Below the pieces are notes generated by a model, which saw nothing but the letters and a program-made list of their open reading frames with translations, ran no database searches and was not told the DNA's origin. The position numbers and the translations under genes are program-made. Source: a virus. From it: a stretch of 64,000 nucleotides of DNA. This document shows positions 23,320 to 31,283 of the stretch, one piece after another. The stretch lies in the IMG/VR virus record IMGVR_UViG_3300044911_002386, positions 1 through 64,000 of that record; one strand, 5' to 3'. Position 1 is the stretch's first letter. The number at the start of each line of letters is the position of its first letter.

Positions 23320-24783
23320 TTAGGCTCCCTTGCTGGTCGCCGCCGCCTGGGCCGCGATCAGGTCACCAAACTTGCCCTGAATAATGCTCTGCACCTTGAC
23401 GCGCTCGGAATCGTCGTCGCCTTCGGGAGAGAAATGGTTTGTGATTGTAAACTGCAGGGTGTCAACGCCGCCCAGCACAAAGTCGTGGGCTGCCGCGATC
23501 AACTGCCGGGTAGACAGGCTTTCCGTCAGCGTAGCCGACAGTCCAGTCGAATCTTGCCGGATCTTGTTAGCCATCTGTACGAGCCGCGACGCAATGTCCT
23601 TGGTTACGCCAGTACGGTTAACAAGCAACTTTACCTCGTCGCTTTCGGCAAGATACGTCAGTTCGACGGCACGCGGGAAACGATCTCGAATCGCACGGTC
23701 GAGTGCCGACGTACCGGTATAGCCGGCGCCCTCGTTCATCGACGCAAAGAACACCGTACCCGGCCCGACGATGATCTTGTCGCCCTTCTCCTCAAGGTAT
23801 GTAAACCGGCGGGCGTCCAGAATCGGCATCAACGTATTGAGCAGATTCGGATTTGCACGGTTAAGCTCGTCGAGCAGGATGACGTGGTTGCCGTTCTGCA
23901 CCGCACGCACAAACTGCGACTCATGCCAGAACACGGTGCCCTCGCGGGCAGACTTGTACCCGAACCAGTCGCGAGCCTCACGGAGATTAGCGCAGTCCAT
24001 GATCAGCAGCGGCCGATCGTGTCGGGCTGCAAACTGGATGGCCAGTTCAGTCTTACCGCAACCATGTGGTCCGATAAGATTAACATTTTGCGGGCACTTT
24101 TTGCTGGACGTTTCCAGAATTCCAAACAGGCGCTCGATTTGCGGGTTAATGATGTACGTCGTGTCAGACTTCGGATAAAAGACGCCGTGCTCTTCGTCCT
24201 TTTCCTTTTCGGCTTCCGCACTAACCACACCGAGCTTTGGAGACTCCTTGGTCATCCGGGCGAAGCCGTAATCGTTACCCGCAACCGGCGTTCCAAACGA
24301 CATTTCGGCCGCCTTCTCTGCGGCGGCAATTGCCTTGGGGTGACCGTTAATGAACCAGCCGTACTTTCGCTCGTTCATGATCGAGTTCACAGCCCGCTTG
24401 TTCAAGTTAATAACAGCCACTGCACGACCCATCCAGTCAGAACCTGGGCAGCCGTCGGCAGCGTTGAATTCGTCTACAAGTGCCTGAAGGGAGTTACGCT
24501 GTTTCTCCCACATCGAGCCGGACAGCGTATCGATCATCGCGACGAGCACGCCATAGGCGACCGATTCGCCGGACACTGCGTCGCTATCAGAGGCAGACCC
24601 GTTCTCGATTACCCAGTCCTTTAACTTCTTGGCAGTCGTGCCTTCAGCGCTGATAAGTTCGTTTGGAACAACGCTGACAGCCACTTCAATATCTTCGCGG
24701 TTATAGTGATTCGCGGCCATACGACCACGGTTGCTCGGCATAAAACCAACAGCGTCAGCGTCTTCGTTCACGTACAGGTACAT
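23320..24783 (-). CDS. CobS-like MoxR-family AAA+ ATPase
   Basis: A 487-residue protein. Walker A LIGPHGCGKTELAIQFA near residue 240, Walker B HVILLDELNRANPNLLN near 300 and sensor 1 FFASMNEGAG, with an arginine-finger region LDRAIRDRFPR near 355. This is the CobS/MoxR pattern, an ATPase that remodels partners together with a vWA protein. The 230-residue N-terminal extension has no recognisable domain. It sits directly upstream of the CobT-like partner. Substrate in phages is unknown. Confidence 0.88.
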   Translation of the reverse strand: MYLYVNEDADAVGFMPSNRGRMAANHYNREDIEVAVSVVPNELISAEGTTAKKLKDWVIENGSASDSDAVSGESVAYGVLVAMIDTLSGSMWEKQRNSLQALVDEFNAADGCPGSDWMGRAVAVINLNKRAVNSIMNERKYGWFINGHPKAIAAAEKAAEMSFGTPVAGNDYGFARMTKESPKLGVVSAEAEKEKDEEHGVFYPKSDTTYIINPQIERLFGILETSSKKCPQNVNLIGPHGCGKTELAIQFAARHDRPLLIMDCANLREARDWFGYKSAREGTVFWHESQFVRAVQNGNHVILLDELNRANPNLLNTLMPILDARRFTYLEEKGDKIIVGPGTVFFASMNEGAGYTGTSALDRAIRDRFPRAVELTYLAESDEVKLLVNRTGVTKDIASRLVQMANKIRQDSTGLSATLTESLSTRQLIAAAHDFVLGGVDTLQFTITNHFSPEGDDDSERVKVQSIIQGKFGDLIAAQAAATSKGA

Positions 24784-24786
24784 GCG

Positions 24787-25095
24787 TTATTTCTTTTTCT
24801 TGTTTTGTTTATGCTCTTGAATGGCACAAACAATAGTGTTTTCAAAATCTTCCGGCGCAATGTAGTCGGCGCCGTTGAAATAATCTAAGACGTGTTGTGC
24901 CGTTTCTCGGTCAAACATGTCTTTAAACAACTTTACACCGCTGGCGGTTTCCAGGCGGTATTCGGTGATGTCGTGGAGGGTCACGACCTCTGGAATAGCG
25001 ACAACGTCTTTGTACGCCTCACGCAATTGAAATAATGCGTCTAAGGCGTCCAAAATACGTTCTTTGTCCTCGACGTATTTTTGGTCTGTGCTCAT
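24787..25095 (-). CDS. small hypothetical protein upstream of CobS/CobT
   Basis: A 102-residue protein. KERILDALDALFQLREAY, then VVTLHDITEYRLETASGVKL and LDYFNGADYIAPEDFEN, ending in a Lys-rich tail (HKQNKKKK). Alpha/beta in outline, with no motif. Only three bases separate it from CobS, so it is probably an accessory of that pair. The 118-base gap 25096-25213 upstream is GC-rich with complementary segments (GGCCAGCA at 25120-25127 and TGCTGGCC at 25161-25168) but has no gene. Confidence 0.6.
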   Translation of the reverse strand: MSTDQKYVEDKERILDALDALFQLREAYKDVVAIPEVVTLHDITEYRLETASGVKLFKDMFDRETAQHVLDYFNGADYIAPEDFENTIVCAIQEHKQNKKKK

Positions 25096-25213
25096 TTAAT
25101 GGGCGGCACGGCCGGCATCGGCCAGCATAGCCGAAGCGAGAGAGAACCTCAAATACCGCGTGCTGGCCGGGCATAAACGCCTCGACCAGCGACGCGGCTT
25201 TGGGCTAAGAGGC

Positions 25214-25993
25214 TCAGAGAACGTCGGTCAGCTGCTGGTGCAGCTCCAAGACGTTACGTGCCTCTTCGTACGAATCGCCGCAGGCGGCGATAAATGCCTT
25301 TGCCGCTCGCAGATGAGCGACAGGCAGGGAGTCAGTGGTGTCGGCCGCGGGACGCACCTTATTGGCTGGCCGCTTCAGTTCCACGCCTTTGCGTGTGCTT
25401 ACGGCAGCACGGTGCTGCTCGGCGGTTTCAGCCGCCTTGGTCTTCCGCGGGTTACGACCCTTGGCACTAACGCCCGCCTTCTTTAAAAGCTGGCTTACTT
25501 GTGCTGGGCTAACCTTAACGCCCTTCTTCGTGAGTGCGTTAACAATGTCAACGCCGCGGAGAGATTCGCCAGCGGCGTTGCGCCGGTCAATCTCGTCACG
25601 GACGTAATCGGACATGCTCTTCTTCTTCTTATCAGCCATGGCAGTAACTACCCTCGTGGTCTTACTTGGTTCTTCGTCGGCGTCCACAGCGGAGTCGACC
25701 TCTTCGTCATCTTCCTCGTCGGCGTCGTCGCCGGTTTCGGAATCGAATCCGTCAGCGTCGTCATCGGCGCTGTCGTCTTCAACGTCATCACTTACCGCGG
25801 AACCAACAAGCTCAGCATCAGTGGGCTCGTCTTCGAGTTCCGCGTCGACGTCCGAGTCGATCTCATCATCAGGCAACATCCGTGTTTCCTTTTCCTTTGA
25901 AGTTTTTAGGGCTGGCGCCGGGCGGTTGCCAAGCGGTTTTCCCCAAAGATTTGCCGGGTTAATAATTTCTCCGGCTTCTACCTTTTTGGACAT
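25214..25993 (-). CDS. acidic protein with small HTH-like module
   Basis: A 259-residue protein. Residues about 40-110 are almost wholly Asp/Glu/Ser (DDEIDSDVDAELEDEPTDA), a disordered acidic arm. Residues 125-175 (MSDYVRDEIDRRNAAGES, VDIVNALTKKGVKVSPAQVS, QLLKKAGVSAKG) resemble the small HTH modules common in planctomycetes. DNA binding through this part with an acidic arm that mimics DNA or binds polymerase is plausible. Good ribosome site (AAGGAG). It may regulate the genes after it. Confidence 0.6.
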   Translation of the reverse strand: MSKKVEAGEIINPANLWGKPLGNRPAPALKTSKEKETRMLPDDEIDSDVDAELEDEPTDAELVGSAVSDDVEDDSADDDADGFDSETGDDADEEDDEEVDSAVDADEEPSKTTRVVTAMADKKKKSMSDYVRDEIDRRNAAGESLRGVDIVNALTKKGVKVSPAQVSQLLKKAGVSAKGRNPRKTKAAETAEQHRAAVSTRKGVELKRPANKVRPAADTTDSLPVAHLRAAKAFIAACGDSYEEARNVLELHQQLTDVL

Positions 25994-26085
25994 GACTACT
26001 CCTTGTTGCCGTCGGCAATGCCGACAACATCTACAATAGACCCAGAAAAACAGAAATCAATAGCCGACAAATTTTGCCGACTAGA
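25994..26085. promoter_or_regulatory. intergenic repeats of CCGAC, possible operator
   Basis: This 92-base gap upstream of the acidic HTH gene contains GTTGCCGTCGGCAATGCCGAC and two more CCGAC copies (AGCCGACAAATTTTGCCGAC), three in one direction and one inverted. Regularly placed copies of a short word upstream of a DNA-binding-protein gene suggest autoregulation. No perfect -10 hexamer was found. Inference only. Confidence 0.35.
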
Positions 26086-26565
26086 TTAGCGATTTGAAGC
26101 AGCAACAAGGGCTCTAAGTGCTTCAAACGTACTGGTCGTTTGCACTACTTGTTGCTGCGGTGGCGGTACGGGCGTTGGTACCGGAAGGTTAGACGCCGTC
26201 GGTGCCCGACTGGCGGCGACATTCGGCGGGGCACCGCAATTTTCTGTACGCAGCAAGTCTTTGTTCAGATGCGGCCACAGTTCCATTGAGTGGATCGCCC
26301 CGAGCAGATTCCAGGCTGCATGTGCCAAATGTTCTTCACTGCGGTCACCGCCAAGAAAATTGTATATGTGTGCGATTGCGTGATTCAGCATGTCAGTAAC
26401 CGGCATGCCGTTCTCCCAGTTGCCGGCCCCAAATTTTTCCGCACCTTCAGCATACGTGCGTGCTAGAGCCCGCAGCCCAATCGGCGAAATCAAATCGTAG
26501 CGTACGTTATCGCAATCAGCACTTCGAACAGCGCCGGTGTCGTATTCATGACGATTATTGCTCAT
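26086..26565 (-). CDS. MazZ/DUF5664-like dATP/dGTP diphosphohydrolase domain protein
   Basis: A 159-residue protein; the ATG overlaps the stop before it. RYDLISPIGLRALARTYAEG then EKFGAGNWENGMPVTDMLNH and EEHLAHAAWNLLGAIHSMEL match PF18909 (dATP/dGTP diphosphohydrolase N-terminal, formerly DUF5664), with E...NW...D..NH...HLAHAAWN as the metal/nucleotide site. The Pro-rich C-terminus (VPTPVPPPQQQVVQ) is a flexible tail. In some phages this family clears dATP or dGTP to favour 2-aminoadenine; most carriers have no PurZ, and none is in this window. Nucleotide-pool control is likely. Confidence 0.75.
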   Translation of the reverse strand: MSNNRHEYDTGAVRSADCDNVRYDLISPIGLRALARTYAEGAEKFGAGNWENGMPVTDMLNHAIAHIYNFLGGDRSEEHLAHAAWNLLGAIHSMELWPHLNKDLLRTENCGAPPNVAASRAPTASNLPVPTPVPPPQQQVVQTTSTFEALRALVAASNR

Positions 26566-26863
26566 CGTGAGTCTCTGCGACGAAGGAGAAATAAAACCTG
26601 GGTGTATCAAGAAACAGCACTGTACCACGCTGGCCGTCTTTTTTACGGATTACGTAAACGTACGGTGCATCGAAAAAGGCGACCTCGAATATTTTTAGCA
26701 GTTCTTCGTCGGTCCACACTTCATCGGCGTACGCGTTTTCCAGCAGTGTCCGTATTTCGCCGCGCTCATACCTGCCGTATTGATGCGCCAGTATAGTTAC
26801 AAGTGCCTCGCGAGAACCGGTGAACGGAATAGATATTTTTTCCGGACATTTTTTATTGCTCAT
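26555..26863 (-). CDS. hypothetical protein, 102 residues
   Basis: MSNKKCPEKISIPFTGSREA, then ALVTILAHQYGRYERGEIRT and VWTDEELLKIFEVAFFD, ending with RGTVLFLDTPRFYFSF. The TDEELLKIFEV segment suggests a helix and the C-terminus a beta strand. No recognised motif. Both ends overlap adjacent genes by 11 bases, so it is part of one coupled message with the nucleotide hydrolase. Confidence 0.6.
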   Translation of the reverse strand: MSNKKCPEKISIPFTGSREALVTILAHQYGRYERGEIRTLLENAYADEVWTDEELLKIFEVAFFDAPYVYVIRKKDGQRGTVLFLDTPRFYFSFVAETHDEQ

Positions 26864-27254
26864 TACGCTGTTGTTCGTCAGTGGGCTGATTTAATGCATT
26901 TAATTGATCGACTCGATCTTTAATGCGTTCTGCGAGCTCGGCGGCATACCGATCGAACATTTGCAATTGATTTACAAAGTCGCGTTGCACGTCTACGCTG
27001 AACGCTGCAATGCGTTTTAATAACGCTAAGAGGCCTGCGATGTACGGCGGCTGTTGCTGCCGCAACCGCAACAGACCCGCGGGCAAGTTTTCGGGTTGGT
27101 TTGTCCAGATTGGAATGATCGCCACGCCGGCAAGTTCTGGCACTGCCGTGAGGGCTTCGACACAAAAATCATCGCAACGCTTATAGAATTCGGCGTCAAA
27201 AGGCAGACGGGCTGGTTCTATCTGATTACTCTGATCGGGTGTCGGCTGACTGTC
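26853..27254 (-). CDS. hypothetical helical protein, 133 residues
   Basis: The ATG at 27254 has GGAG eight bases upstream. ALTAVPELAGVAIIPIWTNQ, then LLALLKRIAAFSVDVQRDFV and YAAELAERIKDRVDQLNAL: mostly helices with a coiled-coil-like C-terminus ending QPTDEQQRNEQ. No enzyme motif. It overlaps the DUF1360-like gene by 29 bases. Could be a small structural or scaffold protein. Confidence 0.55.
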   Translation of the reverse strand, partial: DSQPTPDQSNQIEPARLPFDAEFYKRCDDFCVEALTAVPELAGVAIIPIWTNQPENLPAGLLRLRQQQPPYIAGLLALLKRIAAFSVDVQRDFVNQLQMFDRYAAELAERIKDRVDQLNALNQPTDEQQRNEQ

Positions 27255-27621
27255 CATGATTGTCTCCAAAAGGGTCTTGTACATATCGCATACGGGCTGG
27301 TAATAAGCCGTCTACGATGTTGCTCACGCGTGTTGCGGCGAGGCTGTAGATAATTAATCGTGCCGCCGCGGCCATCGTATCACCGAGCCAGACTCCCGCC
27401 AAGAGGGCGATGAAAAAATAGAATGGTACGTGATAACTCTTGCAAAACGGGCAATTCAGCAACTCAAGTAATTTGCCTTTTATCGAGTCTGGCGCTGTGA
27501 CGTCTTGCACAGCCTGCGAGTACGCCCGCAAATGGTCGAATATCGAGCCTTTGTGCCAGACCTCGATCACCGCACCAGTGGCGAAAATGACAGCAATAAA
27601 ATCGAGAAGTGTGAATGTCAT
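27226..27621 (-). CDS. DUF1360-like membrane protein
   Basis: A 131-residue protein. Three hydrophobic segments (LLDFIAVIFATGAVIEVW, FYFFIALLAGVWLGD, AAARLIIYSLAATRVSNIV) surround LLNCPFCKSYHVPFY. The LL.CPFC..YH motif between membrane spans is the signature of DUF1360 (sporulation protein YjcA/YngL-type). The Cys pair may bind metal or form a thiol site. The ATG overlaps the stop before it (ATGA). It is in an operon with another small membrane protein. Confidence 0.68.
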   Translation of the reverse strand: MTFTLLDFIAVIFATGAVIEVWHKGSIFDHLRAYSQAVQDVTAPDSIKGKLLELLNCPFCKSYHVPFYFFIALLAGVWLGDTMAAAARLIIYSLAATRVSNIVDGLLPARMRYVQDPFGDNHGQSADTRSE

Positions 27622-27806
27622 TGGCGTTTCTTTTGCCGGGCTTTCTTTTCGCCGCGGCTGATAGCGTTTGTGGCGGTAAGCATGAAGTACATGGCGACAT
27701 AAATAGGAATTACAGCACCAGCACCAAATACCGGCCCGCACACCAAAGACGCCAGCAGCATTAGACCAGCGAGCGTAATAAACGAATTGGTGGGACTAGA
27801 GCTCAT
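27618..27806 (-). CDS. two-span membrane protein, 62 residues
   Basis: FITLAGLMLLASLVCGPVFG and AGAVIPIYVAMYFMLTATNA are two hydrophobic spans; the C-terminus is very basic (SRGEKKARQKKRQ), so it should face the cytoplasm. Size and layout resemble small phage membrane proteins such as holins, but no lysin is near, so a holin call is not justified. Co-translated with the DUF1360-like gene. Confidence 0.58.
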   Translation of the reverse strand: MSSSPTNSFITLAGLMLLASLVCGPVFGAGAVIPIYVAMYFMLTATNAISRGEKKARQKKRQ

Positions 27807-27816
27807 TTAATTTGTC

Positions 27817-28059
27817 CTAGGGCGCATTGGCATCTCCATTTGGCCAGGCTTCAGTTAGGTTTGAAGTATTAACAATCGGGCTGTCGGTAACGCAGTCTAT
27901 TTCTACTGGTTTAGGTGCCGGATACGGCGCCGTCAGCGTAATGTGATGCACCGGATTATCAGGGAGGTACACTTGAGGTTTCGGGCCACGGGACGTTCCC
28001 GGAAACTCGGCCTGCCGGCGATCCTGATATAGACGTGCACTTTTTCCAACTTGAGCCAT
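27817..28059 (-). CDS. hypothetical protein, 80 residues
   Basis: MAQVGKSARLYQDRRQAEFP then RGPKPQVYLPDNPVHHITLT and APYPAPKPVEIDCVTDSPI. Pro-rich and probably disordered. The ribosome site is strong (GAAGGAG), and a 43-base stem-loop lies just upstream at 28077-28119. Function unknown. Confidence 0.58.
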   Translation of the reverse strand: MAQVGKSARLYQDRRQAEFPGTSRGPKPQVYLPDNPVHHITLTAPYPAPKPVEIDCVTDSPIVNTSNLTEAWPNGDANAP

Positions 28060-28076
28060 GCTATACTCCTTCGATT

Positions 28077-28119
28077 AAGTAGGCAGCGGGTCACCGTTTA
28101 GTATACCCGCCGCCTACTT
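28077..28119. other. stem-loop immediately upstream of the 28059 gene
   Basis: AAGTAGGC-A-GCGGGT (28077-28091) pairs with ACCCGC-C-GCCTACTT (28105-28119): 8 and 6 bp around a single mismatch, 13-base loop. There is no T-run, so it is not an ordinary intrinsic terminator. It sits about 10 bases upstream of the ribosome site of the 28059 gene, so it may govern translation, mRNA stability or protein binding. Confidence 0.6.
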
Positions 28120-28130
28120 AAATACTCGGT

Positions 28131-28313
28131 CTACTGCTTACACAAACTTCGGTACGCATACACCGGCAACATAAGCACACCGAAAAGCACGGTCAGGATT
28201 AAGCCTCCTGTTATTATGCATAGTTCGGTGGCTATGTTTTCGAGCCACTGTAGTTCGACCGGATCTGAGTCGTGCCGAGACGACCGATTAAACCTACGCC
28301 TACGTTTGCACAT
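28131..28313 (-). CDS. single-span membrane protein divergent from terminase
   Basis: A 60-residue protein with IITGGLILTVLFGVLMLPV as the membrane span and a basic N-terminus (CKRRRRFNRSSRHD), followed by YAYRSLCKQ. Its ATG abuts the terminase ATG back-to-back in CATATG (28311-28316), leaving no spacer. One of the two starts may therefore be wrong. No good ribosome site is visible. Low confidence. Confidence 0.4.
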   Translation of the reverse strand: MCKRRRRFNRSSRHDSDPVELQWLENIATELCIITGGLILTVLFGVLMLPVYAYRSLCKQ

Positions 28314-30242
28314 ATGGCACCAGAAAAAATAATGCAGGATGGTAGCCTGCACGAATCAACAGCGGTTGAAATTCCAGACGCAGGAGTTCAATCGCTGTTA
28401 CAAGAACTGCTGTCAATTAACACGGCCGACCAAGCGTCCGTTACATCGCGGACGGCTGTGTTGAAAGAACTGGCAACAAGATGCGCGTTTCCGTCGCTTG
28501 AGCCAATTCTTCCGCTTGTATTGAATTTAAATGGTAAGCCGTACAGTATTAAAGATCATTACCCGTTCGGCCCATTATTCAGAGTATTAACACCCAAAAA
28601 TCAAGTGTGGAAAACCGGGCGTCAGTTAAGTAAATCTACGTCGCTCGCGGCGCATGGAATTGTAGTCGCTAACTCTATTCCATTTTTTAAGACGTTGTAT
28701 GTCACGCCGCTGTACGAGCAGATTCGCCGTTTTTCCAACAATTACGTGCGACCGTTTATCGACCAGTCGCCTGTCAAGTCTCAGTGGTCGAGCAGCGAGA
28801 CTGAGAACTCTGTGTTGCAGCGCAGCTTCAAGAACAAGTCTTTAATGCTGTTTTCTTTTGCACTGCTTGACGCTGACCGTGTCCGCGGTGTGTCGTCTGA
28901 TCGAATGTGCATCGACGAAGTTCAAGACATGGACCCTGACCACATTCCAATTATTCAAGAGACGATGAGTTATTCGCGTTACGCGATTTCTCATTTTACG
29001 GGGACGCCAAAATCGACTGATAACCCGTTAGAGGGGTTGTATAAAAGGAGCAGTCAAGCCGAGTGGTTCATTCCGTGTTACTCGTGCGGCAAGTGGAACA
29101 TACCGTCTATCGAGCACGATCTTGATGCCATGATCGGGCCCATGAACATTCACATCAGCGAGAAAAACCCTGGTACTGTATGTGCAAAGTGTCGCAAACC
29201 GATTAGCCCGCGGCATGGGCGGTGGGTGCATAGACACCCTGACCGCCGCTGGCAATTTGCCGGGTATCACGTGCCGCAATTAATTTTGCCGCTGCACTTC
29301 TCAGATCCTGAAAAATGGAACACGCTGCTACTGAAGCGCGAAGGTTACGGCAACATGACGCAGGCACAGTTCTACAACGAAGTCATGGGCGAATCTATCG
29401 ACGCCGGTCAAAAACTTATTAGCGAAACAGAACTACGTGCGGCGTGCCTGTTGCCATGGGAAAACAAAAAAGAACCCGTACGTGAAGTGTTTGAAAATTT
29501 GAATGATTACCGCTCACGCGTGCTGGCCATCGACTGGGGCGGCGGTGGCGAAGAGGGTATTTCGTTTACTGTGTTGACGGTTCTTGGTTTTCGTCACGAC
29601 GGCACAATTGACGTCCTCTGGGGGAAACGTCTGCTCATCGGCGGCGATCACTTAGCAGAAGCCGTTGAATGCATGAAATACTCTGATTTATTTCAGTGCG
29701 AATTTGTGGCTCACGATTACACCGGGGCCGGCACGGTACGTGAAACCGTTATGGTGCAGGCGGGGTTTAACCTAGACCGCGTGCTAGCGATGCGTTTGGT
29801 GCGGTCAGCGTCGCAGGATCTTATGGTGTACAAACCGCCGACAGCGATCAACCACCGCGCACATTACAGCCTAGATAAAACACGTTCTATTCTTTACACG
29901 TGTCAGGCTATCAAATTAAAACAAGTCAGGTTTTTCCAGTACGACTGGGCTTCGCAGGACTCGCCTGGTTTGATTTCTGACTTTTTAGCGCTGGTAGAGA
30001 ACAAAGCAGAATCACGCATGGGCGGCGACATTTACACCATCACGCGAAACACGCTTCTTAGCGATGATTTCGCGCAGGCTGTAAACATCGGCTGTGCCGC
30101 GTTGTGGCACATCAACGAAGCCTGGCCTAACTTTGCCCAGTTGGCCGGTCTCGGCCGCATTACGCAGCAGCAGGCCAAAAACGAACTTGAAGACGACCAC
30201 TGGGCAGACGACGCTACGGCAGATCGTTTTTTCGGCTATTAA
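28314..30242 (+). CDS. terL: terminase large subunit
   Basis: A 642-residue protein, the DNA-packaging motor. The ATPase part has a Walker A-like VWKTGRQLSKSTSLA near residue 100 and Walker B RMCIDEVQDMDPD near 200. A zinc-ribbon-like insertion follows (PCYSCGKWN near 260 and VCAKCRKPISPRHG near 290). The nuclease begins at VLAIDWGGGGEEG near 405, with a second acidic site HDYTGAGT near 475. This is the large-phage TerL type with a Cys insertion. Reads rightward, alone among minus-strand genes. GTG at 28272 and ATG at 28332 are alternative starts. No small subunit is recognised next to it. Confidence 0.92.
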   Translation: MAPEKIMQDGSLHESTAVEIPDAGVQSLLQELLSINTADQASVTSRTAVLKELATRCAFPSLEPILPLVLNLNGKPYSIKDHYPFGPLFRVLTPKNQVWKTGRQLSKSTSLAAHGIVVANSIPFFKTLYVTPLYEQIRRFSNNYVRPFIDQSPVKSQWSSSETENSVLQRSFKNKSLMLFSFALLDADRVRGVSSDRMCIDEVQDMDPDHIPIIQETMSYSRYAISHFTGTPKSTDNPLEGLYKRSSQAEWFIPCYSCGKWNIPSIEHDLDAMIGPMNIHISEKNPGTVCAKCRKPISPRHGRWVHRHPDRRWQFAGYHVPQLILPLHFSDPEKWNTLLLKREGYGNMTQAQFYNEVMGESIDAGQKLISETELRAACLLPWENKKEPVREVFENLNDYRSRVLAIDWGGGGEEGISFTVLTVLGFRHDGTIDVLWGKRLLIGGDHLAEAVECMKYSDLFQCEFVAHDYTGAGTVRETVMVQAGFNLDRVLAMRLVRSASQDLMVYKPPTAINHRAHYSLDKTRSILYTCQAIKLKQVRFFQYDWASQDSPGLISDFLALVENKAESRMGGDIYTITRNTLLSDDFAQAVNIGCAALWHINEAWPNFAQLAGLGRITQQQAKNELEDDHWADDATADRFFGY

Positions 30243-30478
30243 GTGCCTGCAGCGGCGACTGGCTGCGTAATAACCTCAATGATATCAGGCGGGCAGATAC
30301 ACGACAGCCCGCGACCGTTATCCCACTTTACGTGCAATTGCGTGAACTTCTCTCGTGCCCAGCCCGCGTTAACGTGTGTCACATCTTCGATAGTACCCTC
30401 GGTGCCGGGCGGGATTGGCTGTGGGTCATTAGGCATAAAAACCATGCGAATGCGGTCACCCGGCTTGTACATCGTCAT
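30239..30478 (-). CDS. DUF4314-like protein
   Basis: A 79-residue protein from the ATG at 30478 (AAAGGA upstream). MYKPGDRIRMVFMPNDPQPI, PPGTEGTIEDV and VKWDNGRGLSCICPPD follow the DUF4314 pattern (GDRIRL..M.DDP.P...GT.GTV..VDD......V.WDNG). This is a small KOW/SH3-like beta barrel seen on phages and mobile elements. Its stop overlaps the terminase stop region from the other strand. Function unknown. Confidence 0.78.
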   Translation of the reverse strand: MTMYKPGDRIRMVFMPNDPQPIPPGTEGTIEDVTHVNAGWAREKFTQLHVKWDNGRGLSCICPPDIIEVITQPVAAAGT

Positions 30479-30968
30479 CGTCCTTTTCAAATAGACTTCT
30501 GTGGTTGGCAACAAACTGACGGCCATTGTCGTTTACGGAAAACGCAAAACTATCATTGTCAGAATCGAAAGAGACATCAATAAGATCTCTGCTGACGCCT
30601 GCTGAAATGACGTTTGACATGATTCGCGTAAACAGTGCTTCCATCAACTTATGCAGTTGCTCCATGGCTGCCTTCTTGGAATTGCCACCGACAGCAAACA
30701 GCGCTCCGTTATCCGCGGCACTGAAGTCGCGCACGATGGTTTCGGTTTCCTGCAGCGACAGAAACGCGCATTTTTCTTCAAACGACGCGCTGTTGGCATC
30801 GACTGCTATGCCGCTTTGCTCGGCAATGTAGTGATCGAACAACTTGATCGCTGAGTCTCGCAAACATTCCATAGGCAGAACTGGGGCGCCTGGGTTTTCA
30901 AAGTCCGGCTGCCCGTCAGAACTACGATGGAAAAATTCGTCTAGTGGGCTGGTGTCTTCGTCAAACAC
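30456..30968 (-). CDS. hypothetical protein, 170 residues
   Basis: GTG start at 30968 overlapping the stop before it (GTGTTTGA). VFDEDTSPLDEFFHRSSD, then ECLRDSAIKLFDHYIAEQSG, LQETETIVRDFSAADNGALF and VSFDSDNDSFAFSVNDNGRQ. Helical first half, strand-rich second half. I see no catalytic motif. It is translated between a 104-residue helical protein and the DUF4314-like protein. Confidence 0.58.
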   Translation of the reverse strand: MFDEDTSPLDEFFHRSSDGQPDFENPGAPVLPMECLRDSAIKLFDHYIAEQSGIAVDANSASFEEKCAFLSLQETETIVRDFSAADNGALFAVGGNSKKAAMEQLHKLMEALFTRIMSNVISAGVSRDLIDVSFDSDNDSFAFSVNDNGRQFVANHRSLFEKDDDDVQAG

Positions 30969-31275
30969 GGGAATCCTCCTGCAGTCGGGCCGCGGCCAGG
31001 CTGGCCTCGTAGTTACCGCGGGCAAGAATACGGGCACGGACAGCGTTACGCATGTCGGCAAGGTAATCCTGATACTGCACGTCAGTGTTTACGATCGCTT
31101 CTGCAGACGAATACGAGTGCGGCTTGCCCGTCAGTGCATTGTCGCCGCTAGCCATGATTCTTTCAATAGCCGCCAACTTTACCGCGATCCGGTTATCTTC
31201 GAGTCGCATTTCAGCGAGCGTGGCATCAGCGAGATTAGAGGCTGTTACTTCGATGTTACGCACAAAATCAGTCAT
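30961..31275 (-). CDS. hypothetical helical protein, 104 residues
   Basis: NIEVTASNLADATLAEMRLE, KLAAIERIMASGDNALTG and YLADMRNAVRARILARGNYE: long amphipathic helices rich in Ala and Arg, likely coiled coil. No motif recognised. It lies nine bases after the stop of the CHPEK-family gene and is translationally coupled to the 170-residue gene. It could be a small scaffold or nucleic-acid-associated protein. Confidence 0.58.
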   Translation of the reverse strand: MTDFVRNIEVTASNLADATLAEMRLEDNRIAVKLAAIERIMASGDNALTGKPHSYSSAEAIVNTDVQYQDYLADMRNAVRARILARGNYEASLAAARLQEDSRV

Positions 31276-31283
31276 TTTTTTCT

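Noticed and set aside
23434-24624. 396-codon plus-strand ORF opposite the CobS-like gene
   Set aside because: Lies wholly antisense to a gene with clear Walker motifs; codon bias of the real gene explains the open frame.
19894-24783. Cobalamin biosynthesis operon
   Set aside because: CobS and CobT homologues alone, without CobN or other cob genes and inside a phage genome, do not support it.
27618-27806. Holin call for the two-span membrane protein
   Set aside because: No lysin or spanin beside it; topology alone is not enough.
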